Part shown: in pieces, positions 10,896-22,639 of the stretch
How positions within the stretch are numbered: the first letter of the stretch is position 1
Layout: each line of letters starts with the position of its first letter
Origin: Pseudeuparius sepicola
Taxonomy: Eukaryota > Arthropoda > Insecta > Coleoptera > Anthribidae
DNA: 64,000 nt
Direction of reading: 5' to 3'
NCBI GenBank assembly: GCA_963920635.1
Contig: OY987304.1
Coordinates: forward strand, 37,882,365-37,946,364
Position numbers and translations under genes: made by a program
The notes under the pieces: generated by a model
The model's database searches: none
What the model saw: the letters and a program-made list of their open reading frames with translations, nothing else
Told to the model about the DNA's origin: nothing

Positions 10896-11144
10896 TTGAG
10901 GGAATATTCTCGCAAATATACAAATAGATATGTTCCGAGTGCTTCATTTATATATAAGCTGTTTCGAAGGTTAAAAACGACAGGAAGTGTGATTAGCAAG
11001 AGAAAAATTGGGTTTAGAATTAGCGGGGACGAGAAAGAACGAATTTTAAATTATTTCAGAAGAAATAACGAAAAATCACAGAGAGGTGCAGCGAGAGATT
11101 TATTTAAACTGTATAACAGCTTCAGCAACAAAATTCTGGACTAA
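10896..11144 (+). pseudogene. Mariner-family transposase, N-terminal HTH fragment
   Basis: An 82-residue frame beginning at a TTG, so the true start is lost. It contains the paired helix-turn-helix pattern of mariner-like transposases: RKYTNRYVPSASFIYKLFRR (about residues 6-25), then TTGSVISKRKIG and a second HTH-like stretch with SQRGAARDL (about 61-69). The catalytic domain is absent: the frame stops, and the nested MITE begins about 40 bp downstream. This identifies the enclosing long-TIR element as mariner-derived. Confidence 0.6.
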
Positions 11145-11182
11145 TCTGACTGGTAAATAGAAATATTGAATTAACATGCCTA

Positions 11183-12259
11183 CACTGAGGAAAATGGACC
11201 AAATAAAGTTTCTATTTGAGTCCAACCGATTTGGGGTTAATAGATTTCTATTTGTAGCAGCACAGCACCGATTTGCCACAAATAACCAAAATTGCTGTAG
11301 CAGCAAAAAACTTCTCGCTAAAATCATTTTGCTGTCACAAATAGATATCTAATTGAGATTAATGTAAAAATACACGAACCAATTTGCTACAAATAAGTCC
11401 TTATTTGTGGAAGCAAAATCTCTATTTACGACAAATAGGTTTATCTTGCTAAGATATTCTATTAGCGGTAAAAATGGAGACCCTATTTGTCACAAATCGG
11501 CTCTTATTAGCTACAAATAGGAACCTACCTGTAGCAAATAAGAAGGTTATTTGATAATGGCTAGTGCGCATGCGATTTGTGTAATTTCTTCACCATATCA
11601 ACAGTTCGGTCAGTTTCGTTTGAGCCATCTGATGTACAAGTACGCCGCTTGCCACGCCGTGTTTATAAAAATGGTGGAGAACTCTGATAAACTTTAACTC
11701 GTTACCACTGCTGTATCTCGACTGTTAAACAAAATGATCCAAGCCTTGTGTTATACTTTGGAACTTCAACAACCAACTTCGTAAATTTAAACATTTAAAG
11801 ATCTGCAGATATCGTAATTCATCATGTATACATAACGTGGAAGTGATAATACAAAAATTATACCACGGATTTTGACATTTTTTAAACAAGACTGGACTAA
11901 GGAAATTCGAATAACTTTATAGGTCCTATAGACGATAATGTTGACAGAACTAATTAAAAAAAAAACACTTATTAGCAGTAAATAGGTCCACTTATTTGCC
12001 ATATGAAAGTTAATAGGTCCATCTATTAACCACAGCAAAGTTATCTTTTAGTGGTAGGTAGTGTAGTAGTGGCTCTAATAAGAATTATTATTTGCTACAA
12101 ATAGGTGTATATATTAGCCTATTAACCACAAATAGGTTCATCTTAGAAAAGTGACTTTATTTGTGGTAGCAAGACAACCTAGCTAGGGTCTATTTATTGC
12201 AGATATCTTGCTGCGGCTAACAGATTTCTATTAGTGGCTAATAGAAATTTCCCTCAGTG
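11183..12259. mobile_element. Nested MITE with subterminal repeat arrays
   Basis: Tips CACTGAGGAAAAT and ATTTCCCTCAGTG are inverted and both are bordered by TA. For about 350 bp inside each end there are clusters of a 10-14-bp motif around CTATTTGT(G/C)ACAAAT in both orientations. More than fifteen recognisable variants include TTTGCTACAAATAAG and GCCACAAATA. The central part (about 11580-11800) lacks the motif. There is no transposase. Arrays of subterminal motifs are known transposase-binding regions in several DNA transposon superfamilies; this superfamily is undetermined. Confidence 0.7.
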
Positions 12260-12770
12260 TACTTGATTGTCAGCTTTATTATCATGGCTGACTTGATTTG
12301 TCAAAATTTTGTGTTATTGTTTGACGTACTCGGATCGAACATCAGACACTGACCATGAGACTATGTATCTAGTTTAATAGAGCTTCTCTGATTAATATCT
12401 CGGAAACGGTTGGAGATAAATAGGCCATATTATATATCGTTGGATTCAGAATTAAAAAAGGAATCCTATAATGGTTAAATGAAATGTGTAAGTTGTAAAA
12501 TAGAGAAAATCACATTCATTTCCGCTATAGCCAGAAGTTATTTCAAAAAACTAAATATTCAAGATTACTACTTTAAGGTTCTCTAATGGTTGTGTTTTTT
12601 TATTTTGCAAAAAGAGTTTTTAGCGATAACTTTTTTACCGACCCCCATATACAAAATCCGAAGACACCATCGAATTCCACTTAATTTTTACTACAATATC
12701 ATTTTTTGAATGACGATTTTGTGTTAACCTGTCTCCTCGTAACACACTTTTTCCGCTTGGATGGGCCACT

Positions 12771-12960
12771 TCGAAACCTTTTCGAGTTATTATGCTTAGC
12801 TGTGTGGCTTCTGGTTCTTCCCTGGCCGTCAGAACTAAATGTTTGAGGATAATAAATAAATGTTTGAGGATAATAATCCATCATTAAGTAATATTGTAAT
12901 TTAAATTAACTTCTGAGGTCATGCACCAAATTAGCATAGGCGTTTGTGTAAGACACACTT
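12771..12960 (+). repeat. Dispersed repeat D, right part of copy 1
   Basis: Matches 56150-56300 in the same direction (CTTTTTCGAGTTAYTATRCTTAGC-like block, then GAGGTCA.GYACCAAA and GCATAGGCGT). A small tandem duplication, AAATGTTTGAGGATAATAA, at about 12837-12873 is specific to this copy. Confidence 0.55.
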
Positions 12961-14741
12961 CTTCATAATTGGAAATTAAAAATTAGAATTTCTATAAAAA
13001 TTATATTATGATGGATTCCTAAACTTAAAGATATAAACGTGCTTTATAATTTTTTGCCTGTATTATAGATACTGATTTCACAAAAAATGAGGATTTCTGC
13101 ACTTGTTTGTCGAAATATTGAAAAAAAAACTATGATCAAAATGTTTCTGTGAACTTACAACATTCGTTTTATGTCACTTTTTATAAATTATTTTCTTTTA
13201 ATTTCTTAGCTACATATTTAATTTCTGCAGCTAATTTAAAAAAATAATCTGATTTGTTCAACTAGATCGACACCTACATGTGAAACGAGAAAAATACAAC
13301 AGAACAAAATAATTGTAAGTAATAACTACACATACCTACACGAATTAAAAATTTCATAAAAATTTTAATATTTTTCTTGATTTATGATGCGCCTTATTTG
13401 TCGAAATATCCAATTCGTGTACCTAGCTGTAATTACTACTTTACAATTATTATTTTTTTATCTTTGCAGGTGTACCTGCTATTCTTCTACTTGAATAAGT
13501 CAGATTACTTTATCAAACTGCAGAAATTAAATAAGCCCTACATTAATCAGGACAACATTTTTGAGCTTCAAAAATATATTCACCTGAAACGATATTTAGC
13601 TAAGAATATGTATATAAACCATTAATATCTTTATAATATAGTTCTTGCTTAAAATAAAAAAAAGTTACCCAAGTGCAAAAAAATCTGTAAAAGGCCGTAT
13701 TAGTATTTTTCTTGATAAACAAATGTAATATTATTATGTAATATTATTACATTTTATGTCACTTTTTTCAGCATGTTGTGTACCAAATTTCATTTGAACA
13801 TCTATGCCGGTTGGAAAAATAATAAAAAAATTAAATTTAAAATGTTTGGTAATTTAAACACTCCTGATTATTTTATGGCATTAACAGGATTATGTCGTTG
13901 ACTGAAGGTTTAAAAAGACCTCTCACGGATCCAGATAAAATGCCGAGCGCTTTTGGAGGCGAAGGACTATGGATATTCGATTGTATTTAAAACTTTTTCC
14001 AATGATCGTAGTCATTCGCCTCCGCGCACCAACTCCATCTACTGGTGTATAGCGGTATTATTATTTCTATTTAGCTCTCGTCCAGTACTACTGTTTAGCA
14101 CCATCTATTTTCGATAATTACAATGACTCTAACAAAATCGATAATTAGACTTCGTAGATAGTAGATTTCGTACTCGACAATTTCGTATTCCAAAAGGCTC
14201 GTTTGTGTTCGGGGCGGGGCAAACAAGTCTAAAAATAGACACGGGGGGAGAAGGTAGAAGGGGCCAGTGAAATAATTCTACGATTTGGCTTTTATAAAAT
14301 TAGGAATAGATTCAGGGTTGGGCGTATTTCAGTTTGATATTTGACGATTTTAACGGATTGGCAGATTTTTAAAATTATCTTTTTTAGGATATAGTGATCT
14401 ACATTATGTTGCTTCAATTTCTTACGTTGATTTGAAAAACAAAACCTATGTCCAAAATGAAAACTTTGAGAAAAGTGAAAAAGCTGATTGCCTTCCCTCT
14501 ATTAGGGAATATTTTTTAATGTACCGAGGCGTTTTTCTGAAAAAATGTTGAATACAGAAAGAGGTTGTTATTTATTTTTATTTTTTTAGCTTAAGCACAG
14601 ATAACGTAACCGTAAGTAACTAATAAAAATATATACTGTGTGTCCGGCGATTCAGTGCCCAAGGGGTGTAAACGATACAAAAATTCTAATTGTAAGTTGA
14701 CATTCTGTTTGGTGTTGCCCCAATAATTGGCCGAACCTATC
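12961..14741. other. No gene recognised
   Basis: AT-rich sequence. The region around 14160-14280 is locally G-rich. No frame with a recognisable motif, and no repeat ends. Confidence 0.3.
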
Positions 14742-14771
14742 AGCAAAGTCTAGAGGATACTAGACTTTGCT
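14742..14771. repeat. Perfect 12-bp hairpin
   Basis: AGCAAAGTCTAG and CTAGACTTTGCT flank a 6-base loop. It lies about 20 bp before a CAGGGTGTATTTTTGTC mariner-like tip (14797), which may belong to a decayed element. Confidence 0.5.
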
Positions 14772-14789
14772 ATCAGTACACAGTGTATA

Positions 14790-15722
14790 CAGGGTGTATT
14801 TTTGTCGAAAAAAACAAGGCCGGAGTAAACTGTACCCTCAATTTTAAAAGCTCGCTAACTAGGACAATGCCTGCCATTGTTAAAACGATATTATTGCTTA
14901 TATCTGCCAAACTATGATACCACACCACTTAATCAGTGGCGGCTCGTAACTATTTAAACTTAAACAGGCGGGGCCAAATATCGGAAGACATTTAAAAATC
15001 AATGTGCCTAACTAAACCGGTGTAAAGTTAGTAGCCGATTTTCTGGCAGCAAAAAATTTTCCTCGCCCTTATTTCCACAAATTTATTTTGATAAAAATAA
15101 AGTAGAAAGGGTAACTATTATTAAACCTTCTAAGCAGATTAAACTGGAGAATGAAGAAAAATATTCATCAAAAAATACACGTTGAAATTTTTGGCTCCTA
15201 GAAAATTGGCTGCTAAGTGCTAAGTTCAGTTTTAAGTAGACACTTTTGTTGAATTTACGTGATCGAGTTTTTTATGTTCTGCCGTTTGATTGTTCTCTAT
15301 AGTTAAATCAAGGTAACGGCCTGCCCTCTATAACTGTTTAATTTGCAGTTTTTGCTCAAATTACATTGACGAAAATGAATTTCTTAATAAAAAAACTGAC
15401 ACTGTTTTATGAAATGCTACTTTTATTAGTGATATAAACAAAAATAGTAAAAGTAGGTAAATAAGGATTTTTTAAACTGTTGACTATGTATGTACCTAAT
15501 GTAGGAATTTTAAGTAGGTATTGACTGAACACGCCAGAAAGTAATTACCCATTTTCATTCAGAATTACCTTTGAACATTTTTTGACAGAGAGGAATAAAA
15601 TCAAATAGTTAAATGAGAAAACACATTTTTTAAGAAAATACCTAAATACCAAATCCAGAAATATTGTCAACATAAATAAATTATATAAGTAAGAACATTT
15701 TAACGCATATACAATTATTATA
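14790..15722. other. Mariner-like tip, then no feature
   Basis: TATACAGGGTGTATTTTTGT near 14794 resembles a mariner end, but I found no inverted partner. The rest shows no coding or repeat structure. Confidence 0.3.
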
Positions 15723-16927
15723 CAGGGTGTCCAACTTTAAAACTGTACAAATCCGTAAAATCTTCATTTTTAGAGATAATCGCCTAAACTTTTTTTGTTT
15801 GAAAGGCCTTCAAAAACCGCTTCTTTTGACCTTCCTGCTATTTTCAAAATGCAAATCCAGGGCCGGCTAGCATTTTTTTATACCCCCAATTTTCTCGAAA
15901 ACCCTTTAGCGATTTTTTTATTTAAAAACTGACCCCACAGCGTTAATCAGAACACCCCAAAACCCCTATATACCAAATTTGAATAAAAAATATACAGGGA
16001 GTTCTATTCTGCATGGTGTCAAATTTGTGCCAGGGAATCCTCTCAAAACAGTTCAATGGTCAATAGGACCACTAAGGTATTGGTGTGCAAAGGTCCAATA
16101 CAAAATATACAAAGTATTCTTATCTGTGCCATCTCAAAATGCTGAATTTTTATGAAACTTTATATGGGTCATGAGTGCTGTGGAATCATTGAAAAAATAT
16201 TGATAAACACAAAAGTAATGTATTTCTTTACAAAATGCCAACTAACAAATAAAAACAATTTAAATTATTGGACCTTACTCAACAAAGTCACTGTCTAAGA
16301 TGATACATTTTCTGTGTGTTTCCTGTTGTGGCACACCAGCCACCTTAACTGATATGAACTTACGGACTGGCAGACTTATGTATTTTTTAGATTTAGTTTG
16401 TTTATAGTGTGTGGAGCGGTTTTGATATACTCGATTTTTGACCCGTATAAAGTACAACAAATTCAGTAATTTGAGATGGCACAGATAAGAACACTCTGTA
16501 TATTTTGTATTGGATCTTTGCACACCAACACCTTGAGTGGTCTTATTGACTATTTAACTGTTTTGGGGGGATTCCATGGCAATCTTGACTTGGCAGATAC
16601 CTTTAAAAGTCCTATTTTGCTCAACTTTGACACCCTGCAGATTGGAACTCCCTGTATATTTTTTATTCAAATTGATTGTAAAGGGGTTTTTGGGTGTTCT
16701 GATTAATGCTGTGGGGTCAGATTTTAAATAAAAAAATCGCTAAATGGTTTTCGTGAAAATCGAGGGTATAAAAAAATCGCAGCCGGCCCTGGATTTGCAT
16801 TTTGAAAATGACAGGAAGGTCAAAAGAAGCGGTTTTTGAAGGCCTTTCCAACAAAAAAAAGTTTGGGCGATTGTCTCCAAAAATGAAGATTTTACGGATT
16901 TGTACAGTTTTAAAGTTGGACACACTG
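15723..16927. mobile_element. 1.2-kb mariner-type foldback
   Basis: Both ends carry CAGKGTGTCCAACTTTAAAACTG-type tips next to TA (15721-15722 and 16928-16929). The arms are about 430-470 bp (15723-16150 and 16455-16927), reverse complementary with substitutions, around a unique centre of about 300 bp. Frames inside are reflections of the arms, not genes. A fragment of the right arm recurs at 48420-48485, so the family is dispersed. Confidence 0.8.
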
Positions 16928-16929
16928 TA

Positions 16930-17985
16930 TGTTATTTGTTTTGGCAATAATAATAGTCCCCCACTAGTCAATAGTTTCACAATGTGTAAAAAGAGTTTCG
17001 AGGCTAAAAGAAATTCGAAGTCTCACCCGCAGCTCTATGGTTTACTATAGATCCCAACGTTAGTACCCGTTGAAAATAAACACCATCTATGGCGCTGGAA
17101 ATATAAAATTTTGTGTCTGTGTTTTCTGCTCGTGTGTGGTTGATGTAATATACGATTTCTATTGAAGGGAAAAGGATGGAATGATACCCCTGTTTAATAA
17201 GTGTATTTGGGCGGGTCCTTTCCCCAAGTAAATTTCTGGTCGCGAAAGGGAGCAGTGAAAGGGGCAAATAATATTGTAATGAATCTCAAAAATCACAGTC
17301 CAAACTCGTTACCTTGGTTACCACCTTTATTGTGTAGCCTTCAAAAAACACAAATAAACTTGTCAGATTACTGTCACTGCCCAAGAATATCCTTTTAGCT
17401 CCAAAATTCGCACAAAATCGCTTTCTAACCTTTCACTTTCTCCAGGTCCAATTCCCAGGGCTTAATGTCAAGTAAAACCCTGTCAAAAGTCAAAATCAAG
17501 ATATTGCCAGACCCGAAATGTCCCATTTGTAATTCCCACCGAGCTATCCCAGTATACCCCAGAAAACAGTGTGCTGTTTTCTAGACTTTGCTTTCGAGTC
17601 AGCGACACCGACTGTGAATAATTGTTACTTCCGCTAGCCGCAAGATGGCTCCGGCGAAGATGCCAGAAGATTTTCGATATCGATCCGCTTTAATTTCTGG
17701 TCCGGAATGTAGAGGGTGCCAGCGGGCTCCGGAGATGTTTTTAAATCGGCACGCTGTTCCATGGGCGTAGATTCTCTTTTTAAATCTTCACCCAACGATT
17801 ATGTGCTTTAAAACCGGCAACGTTCTTCCACCAGCATTTAAATTTGGCGGGATGTGTCAGATACAGACTAGAGCGTAGCGTTTCCGCCGGAGTTTTTTCT
17901 GATCTTCTGTCGTATCGGCGCGATGCCCCGCAGATTTCTCAATGATAGATCTCTTCTAAGCACGTAGTGTCTTTATAAGAGGGCC
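16930..17985. other. No gene recognised; moderately GC-rich
   Basis: Mixed composition, GC-richer from about 17630 to 17960. No frame, tRNA or repeat structure that I can support. TTTTCTAGACTTTGCTTT near 17577 faintly echoes the hairpin at 14742. Confidence 0.3.
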
Positions 17986-18282
17986 AAAATTATTAATCAC
18001 CCTAACAGGTCTCCCCGATTACCCTTGCAAGATTGTTTTCGGAAGATTTATTACCGGGGCAGCTTTAATGGTTATTATTTAATTACGCCGCTTAGAACGG
18101 ACGGTTCAGCGCCGGAATCTGAGCTAATGGCCGCTCTGCATGTTTTATGGGCAATTGAGCTTCGAGGAATTATGAATTTTAATTTAATGAGTCATATTGT
18201 GCACGGATTTTACGACACCGCTGAGATGTTTGATAAGGGGCCTGCGAAATGTGGCGCACATTGTCTGCTGACTATTTTCTTT
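17986..18282 (+). repeat. Dispersed repeat A, copy 2
   Basis: The best-preserved copy. It aligns with 9369-9660 along its length (CTCTGCATGTTTTATGGGCA, AATTATGAATTTTAATTTAA, GAGATGTTTGATAAG, GTGGCGCACA). A frame of 87 codons covers it but is not maintained in the other copies, so coding is unlikely. Confidence 0.65.
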
Positions 18283-18289
18283 TTTTGAA

Positions 18290-19106
18290 AAACAGTAAAA
18301 AATTCGGTTCTAACGAAAATTTGAAATTGAGGTTTTTGACGAAAAGTAACGAGAAATTGCTATGGCCTATTTAAAAATCCAGAAATTAGTGTAAACCTCG
18401 GTATAAACGAAATCACGTGAACGGCTGAATTGCCCAGTGCAATAACGAAGGCATATGTTCAATTGTTGTAATCTTGCTGCCTCGCGATTTTCGTCGTTTT
18501 GGTAAATTGCTCAGTGAATTTCACAGCTCATTATGAGGTCTTGAATCTACGTCGATCGTCCTCATGATGGACACGGTGAAAAGCAAGCGAATGGAAATAT
18601 AAGGGCTATTAACACACTGGAGGTAACCAGAACATGCACATAGGTACACCAGTATTTTAGTGGGATTAGATTTTTGATTAAAATACTGCTAATAATAAAA
18701 TCAAATATAACTTAATTTACATTTTAAACAACACTACTTGCTTATTACTTAGGCAATAATGTGTTACATTACTTATAATTATTAAAATTTATGTTAGTAC
18801 AATAATACCTAATTGCAAATCCGGCTATGCTGTTCTGACAAAAGGATATGCTAGTTAAATAAAAAAGATAATATAGAATCAGTTCTAGAACACCGAATAA
18901 CACAATGAAATACTGTATTTAATTTATTCATTCAAATTCAATATAAACTTGTAATTGAATTGATGACACGATATTTTTAGTTCCAAATATAGATTTCTGC
19001 TTGAAATGTCATTGTGTTTGAGAAATACTAAATACAAAATCTCATTTACGTGTATTTTTGACAAAACAACAGATTTTTCTCAGTGTTGTATCGTTAAAAT
19101 AAAAGC
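18290..19106. other. No gene recognised
   Basis: AT-rich sequence lacking coding frames and TIRs. Confidence 0.3.
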
Positions 19107-19284
19107 GTTGACTGACGTATTAATAAAGACTGCTCACGGCTGTCATGTTTGACAGTTCTCTGTCTCACCATGCGCTCCCCGGAGACAAAATACAATGCAA
19201 AATACATTATTGACCATAGGCGCAATCTACTTTCCAGGACATGAAACTATAGCCGTGAGAAGTCTTATTAATACGTCAGTCAAC
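19107..19284. mobile_element. 178-bp MITE
   Basis: Terminal inverted repeats GTTGACTGACGTATTAATAA and TTATTAATACGTCAGTCAAC, extended by AGACT/AGTCT and CTCACGGCT/AGCCGTGAG. ATAAAAG on both flanks (with one extra base at each tip) could be a 7-8-bp target duplication, which would fit a hAT-derived MITE, but the exact boundary is ambiguous. Confidence 0.7.
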
Positions 19285-19451
19285 GATAAAAGGCTTAAAA
19301 ATTACATGGCCATATTCCGATCTAAGTGGATGTTTAGCTGATGGAAATATCTAGTACCTAACGTGACAATATACCTATACTTATTTATTAAACAACATGA
19401 TATTATAAAAGTAAAAAACATTTTGGTCACATTTGGTATATGTATAACAGT

Positions 19452-19672
19452 ATGTTAGTTAATTCGCGTTTCAGCCGGCTATAAATCGCGAATTAGCCAG
19501 ATGCCGAGGGTAAAACTCGAATGAATCTTAATTTCGGGTATTATCCAGCGTATAATTTGCGTTCTAACCGGATAATTTGCGAAAAATCTTAAAATACATT
19601 TATTTCTTCCCATTTTAACCGGCTGTATTGGTTAGTTCGCGAATTATTTTAATTAATTATTCTCGTATTATC
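19452..19672. mobile_element. Partial copy of the CGCG-palindrome element
   Basis: It shares with 45800-46757 the blocks AATCGCGAATTAGCCAGATG, GTATTATCCAGCGTA, TTCTTCCCATTTTAACCGGC and repeated TTCGCG motifs. Only about 220 bp remain. It looks like the two subterminal regions joined with the middle missing. Confidence 0.6.
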
Positions 19673-19818
19673 TCTAACATATACACGATAGATTATATGA
19701 GAAAATAAAATCGTTAAATTATTAGGAAATTTGTACTAGAGGGCTGTGTAACAATTATTTCTTCGGACAGTGACTATAGATTCTTTCTATAGTCACTGCT
19801 TCGGATAAATTATACATA

Positions 19819-22087
19819 CAGCGTGGCCCGCTCTGATGCCCGGAAAAGGGAAAAGTTTTTATTCGTGGGTTTACGACAAAAAGCCATTCTTTATAAAAAC
19901 TCCTGCTTGTTCCAAAACTATGAGGCGCCATTTCGGACTAAATTATTATTTTTGAATATATAAATTTCTCAGGCTAATATATATTTTTTAATATGATATT
20001 TATAGAAATTTGCGTGAATAATCTTTTTTTAGTTAAATTTATATATTACGCATCGCCCAAAAGTATATATTACAGTAAACGCAAAAAAATATATCAAAAC
20101 ACGATATATTAATTTGGTGCGCCAATATATAATAATTTAGGGTACCACTGGTCGTCACCAGAGGTCGCGCCGCGCATTCCTAAAGTGCATCGGCATCGCT
20201 GCAGCAGAAAGTGCAGAAGCCCGAAGTCGAAATATTTTTTTTATATGATATTTATAGAAATTTGCGTGAATAAACTTTTTTTAGACAAATTTATATATTA
20301 CGCATCGCCCAAAAGTATATATTACAGTAAACGCAAAAAAATATATCAAAACACGATATATTAATTTGGGGCGCCAATATATAATAATTTAGGGTACCAC
20401 CGGTCGTCACCAGAGGTCGCGCCGCGCATTCCTAAAGTGCACCGGTAACGCTGCAGCAGAAAGCGCAGAATGGTGTAAAACCAGGGACTCTTTAAAATAA
20501 AAAGGGTCCCTGTGTAAAACCCACCCCCGATTTTCTTGAAATTTTGGCTAGATAGGTTCCTATCCCCTATTTTCGCCCGACGTTACACCATTGGAAAAGA
20601 TTACCACTTCTTTTTTCATACGGCGGCGCGCATCGCTGCCGACTGCCACAATATGATGCGAATGTCCCCTTCTTTTTTCATACGGCAGCGCTTATCCCCC
20701 AAAGAGGGAATACGCTCCTTATTGCAAAGATGCTTGAGAAAAATGCACTTCCGACGGCTTCCGACGTAGACGTATCAAATGTTTACTTCGGCTTCGGACG
20801 TGTACGATATTGTTTACTGTGGTTAAATGTATGTCCAAAGAAGTCACGTGACTCAATCCATCAATGAGAGTGCAAGACCTATACCGAATTTTATATACGT
20901 CGGACGTATAAATAGCCACTTCCTACAACAAAACGAAGGCGAAACTAAAACGATCATGCGGGCGGGAAACTAATATGTAAGATGATTGTGGGGTTATACA
21001 CCACAAAACATCAAATCCCAAACCTGACACAGAAAAAGAACATCCAGTACGTCGGTAATCATAATCACTTCTGCGCTTTCTGCTGCAGTGTTACCGGTGC
21101 ACTTTAGGGATGCGCGGCGCGACCTCTGGTGACGACCGGTGGTACCCTAAATTATTATATATTGGCGCACCAAATTAATATATCGTGTTTTGATATATTT
21201 TTTTGCGTTTACTGTAATATATACTTTTGGGCGATGCGTAATATACAAATTTGACTAAAAAAAGATTATTCACGCAAATTTCTATAAATATCATATAAAA
21301 AAAATATTTAGACTTCGGACTTTTGCCCTTTCTGCTGCAGCGTTGCCGGTGCACTTTAGGGATGCACGGCGCGACCTCTGGTGACGACCAGTGGTACCCT
21401 AAATTATTATATATTGGCGCACCAAATTAATATATCGTGTTTTGATATATTTTTTTGCGTTTACTGTAATATATACTTTTGGGCGATGCGTAATATATAA
21501 ATTTGACTAAAAAAAGATTATTCACGCAAATTTCTATAAATATCATATTCAAAAATAATAATTTAGTCCGAAATGGCGCCTCATACAAAACGCCCAAAAC
21601 TGTTAAAATATTTTTGATTTTTTCAGTATTTCGAAAAATTTAGAAAAATTTTGTTAGTCACCAAGGGTAAAGGAACGTTGTTTTTGACAATATCGAAAAA
21701 TATTACCAAGGATGTCATTTAGATTCCACTGGGGGTTACAAATTTGAGGTTTCATCAATTTATGTTGAATTTTTTAACAAGGCGGACAGGTAATAGACTT
21801 TTATTTGTGGGGCAATCTAAAACAAAAGTTTATGCTGAACCGCTTGATAATAACGCGGACACTGTAAAAACAGAATAAGGGATACAATTGCAAATATTCC
21901 TCCACACGAAATATAAAATGTGTATAGAAAATTTATTAGAATAGTTGAAATTTGTGCAGAAGTTGGAAGCAATAAATTTGAGTGAAATTTATTTTTGTAA
22001 ATTAAATAAAAAAAAGAGTGACTTTTTGCCGAAAACACACGAATAAAAAACTTTTCCCTCTTCCGGACATCAGAGCGGGACATACTG
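19819..22087. mobile_element. Mariner-type element hosting a foldback
   Basis: Tips CAGCGTGGCCCGCTCTGATG and CATCAGAGCGGGACATACTG are inverted, with TA on both outer sides. The repeats extend about 70 bp (GGGAAAAGTTTTTATTCGTG and its complement). The foldback at 19919-21585 is inserted about 100 bp from the left tip. The remaining own sequence is about 600 bp without a transposase. Confidence 0.75.
19919..21585. mobile_element. Foldback element with two tandem subunits per arm
   Basis: The order is A-B-centre-B'-A'. Units A (about 19990-20228) and B (about 20245-20470) are tandem direct copies of about 245 bp. The inverted B' (about 21067-21300) and A' (about 21315-21550) mirror them. The tips TATGAGGCGCCATTTCGGAC are inverted, and CAAAAC flanks both ends (19913-19918 and 21586-21591), a probable 6-bp target duplication. 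Each unit carries CGCATCGCCCAAAAGTATAT, a GGTCGTCACC palindromic stretch and CTGCAGCAGAAAG. The unique centre of about 590 bp includes a hairpin AGGGACTC..GGGTCCCT and no convincing gene. The architecture resembles Foldback/Galileo elements; the superfamily is inferred only. Confidence 0.8.
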
Positions 22088-22350
22088 TATAATGTGCAAT
22101 TAATCCAAAAATATAGTATTTTAGTTTTAAAGATAGACTATTGCAGGATGTGAAAATAGACTATCCTAAATGTTTAGACTAGTGTATTTTACGGTAACTC
22201 CAGCAACAGAATGGCTTGGTAAGCGAGTTCGTAAACTCCATAAAAAAAGTTTTGCTTAATACTTATAGTGAACGTCATTTAAAACGCTGTCTCCTCGTAT
22301 ACCAAAGGATTTCTACACCGGATATTTTAAAAACTAGTTTACTTTGGTAA
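22088..22350. other. No feature recognised
   Basis: Short AT-rich spacer between the mariner-type element and repeat A copy 3. Confidence 0.3.
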
Positions 22351-22633
22351 TAAAATTATTTAGTCACCCTAGCATCTATGCCTTGAAGAAATTCACCCGT
22401 CTCCGCCATTACCTATGAAAGATTGCTTTACTACGATTTATTGCGTGCCATCTTTTAATGATTATATTATTTCATTACGGTGCTTGAAAGGAACAGTTTC
22501 GCACCCTACCTATCATAAGGGCGAACAGTGCGCCTATTAATTATGAATTTTAATTTAATTAAACGAATTTTGAACGTCTCCTATGATGTCCGATGATTAC
22601 TTGCGCATGTATGGATGGGCTGCTAACTATTTC
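22351..22633 (+). repeat. Dispersed repeat A, copy 3
   Basis: The most diverged copy: TAAAATTATTTAGTCACCC, GAAAGATTGCTTTACTACG, TTAATTATGAATTTTAATTT and GCTGCTAACTATTTC align with copies 1 and 2 in order and spacing. Confidence 0.55.
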
Positions 22634-22639
22634 ATAAAT

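Larger units (their letters stand above)
10299..12770. mobile_element. Mariner-type element with ~490-bp inverted repeats
   Basis: Inverted arms at 10299-10790 and 12277-12770 share long tracts, for example AAAAAGTGTGTTACGAGGAG, GTCAGTGTCTGATGTT and TACTTGATTGTCAG. By comparison with the fragment at 2092, the full tip is CAGAGTGGCCYATCCAAG; both tips here have lost several bases. The interior holds a transposase N-terminal fragment (10896-11144) and a nested MITE (11183-12259). Without the nested MITE the element would be about 1.4 kb and non-autonomous. Confidence 0.75.

Noticed and set aside
11193..12260. CRISPR-like array (regular short repeats)
   Set aside because: The motif spacing is irregular, copies vary in sequence and orientation, and they are confined to the two ends of a TIR element: subterminal repeats, not a CRISPR.
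16275..17050. Several overlapping frames of 60-87 codons on both strands
   Set aside because: All lie in, or overlap, the inverted arm of the 15.7-16.9 kb foldback or its edge; no motif.
19860..22083. Short frames over the foldback and outer mariner arms
   Set aside because: They mirror each other across the inverted arms and show no conserved domain.
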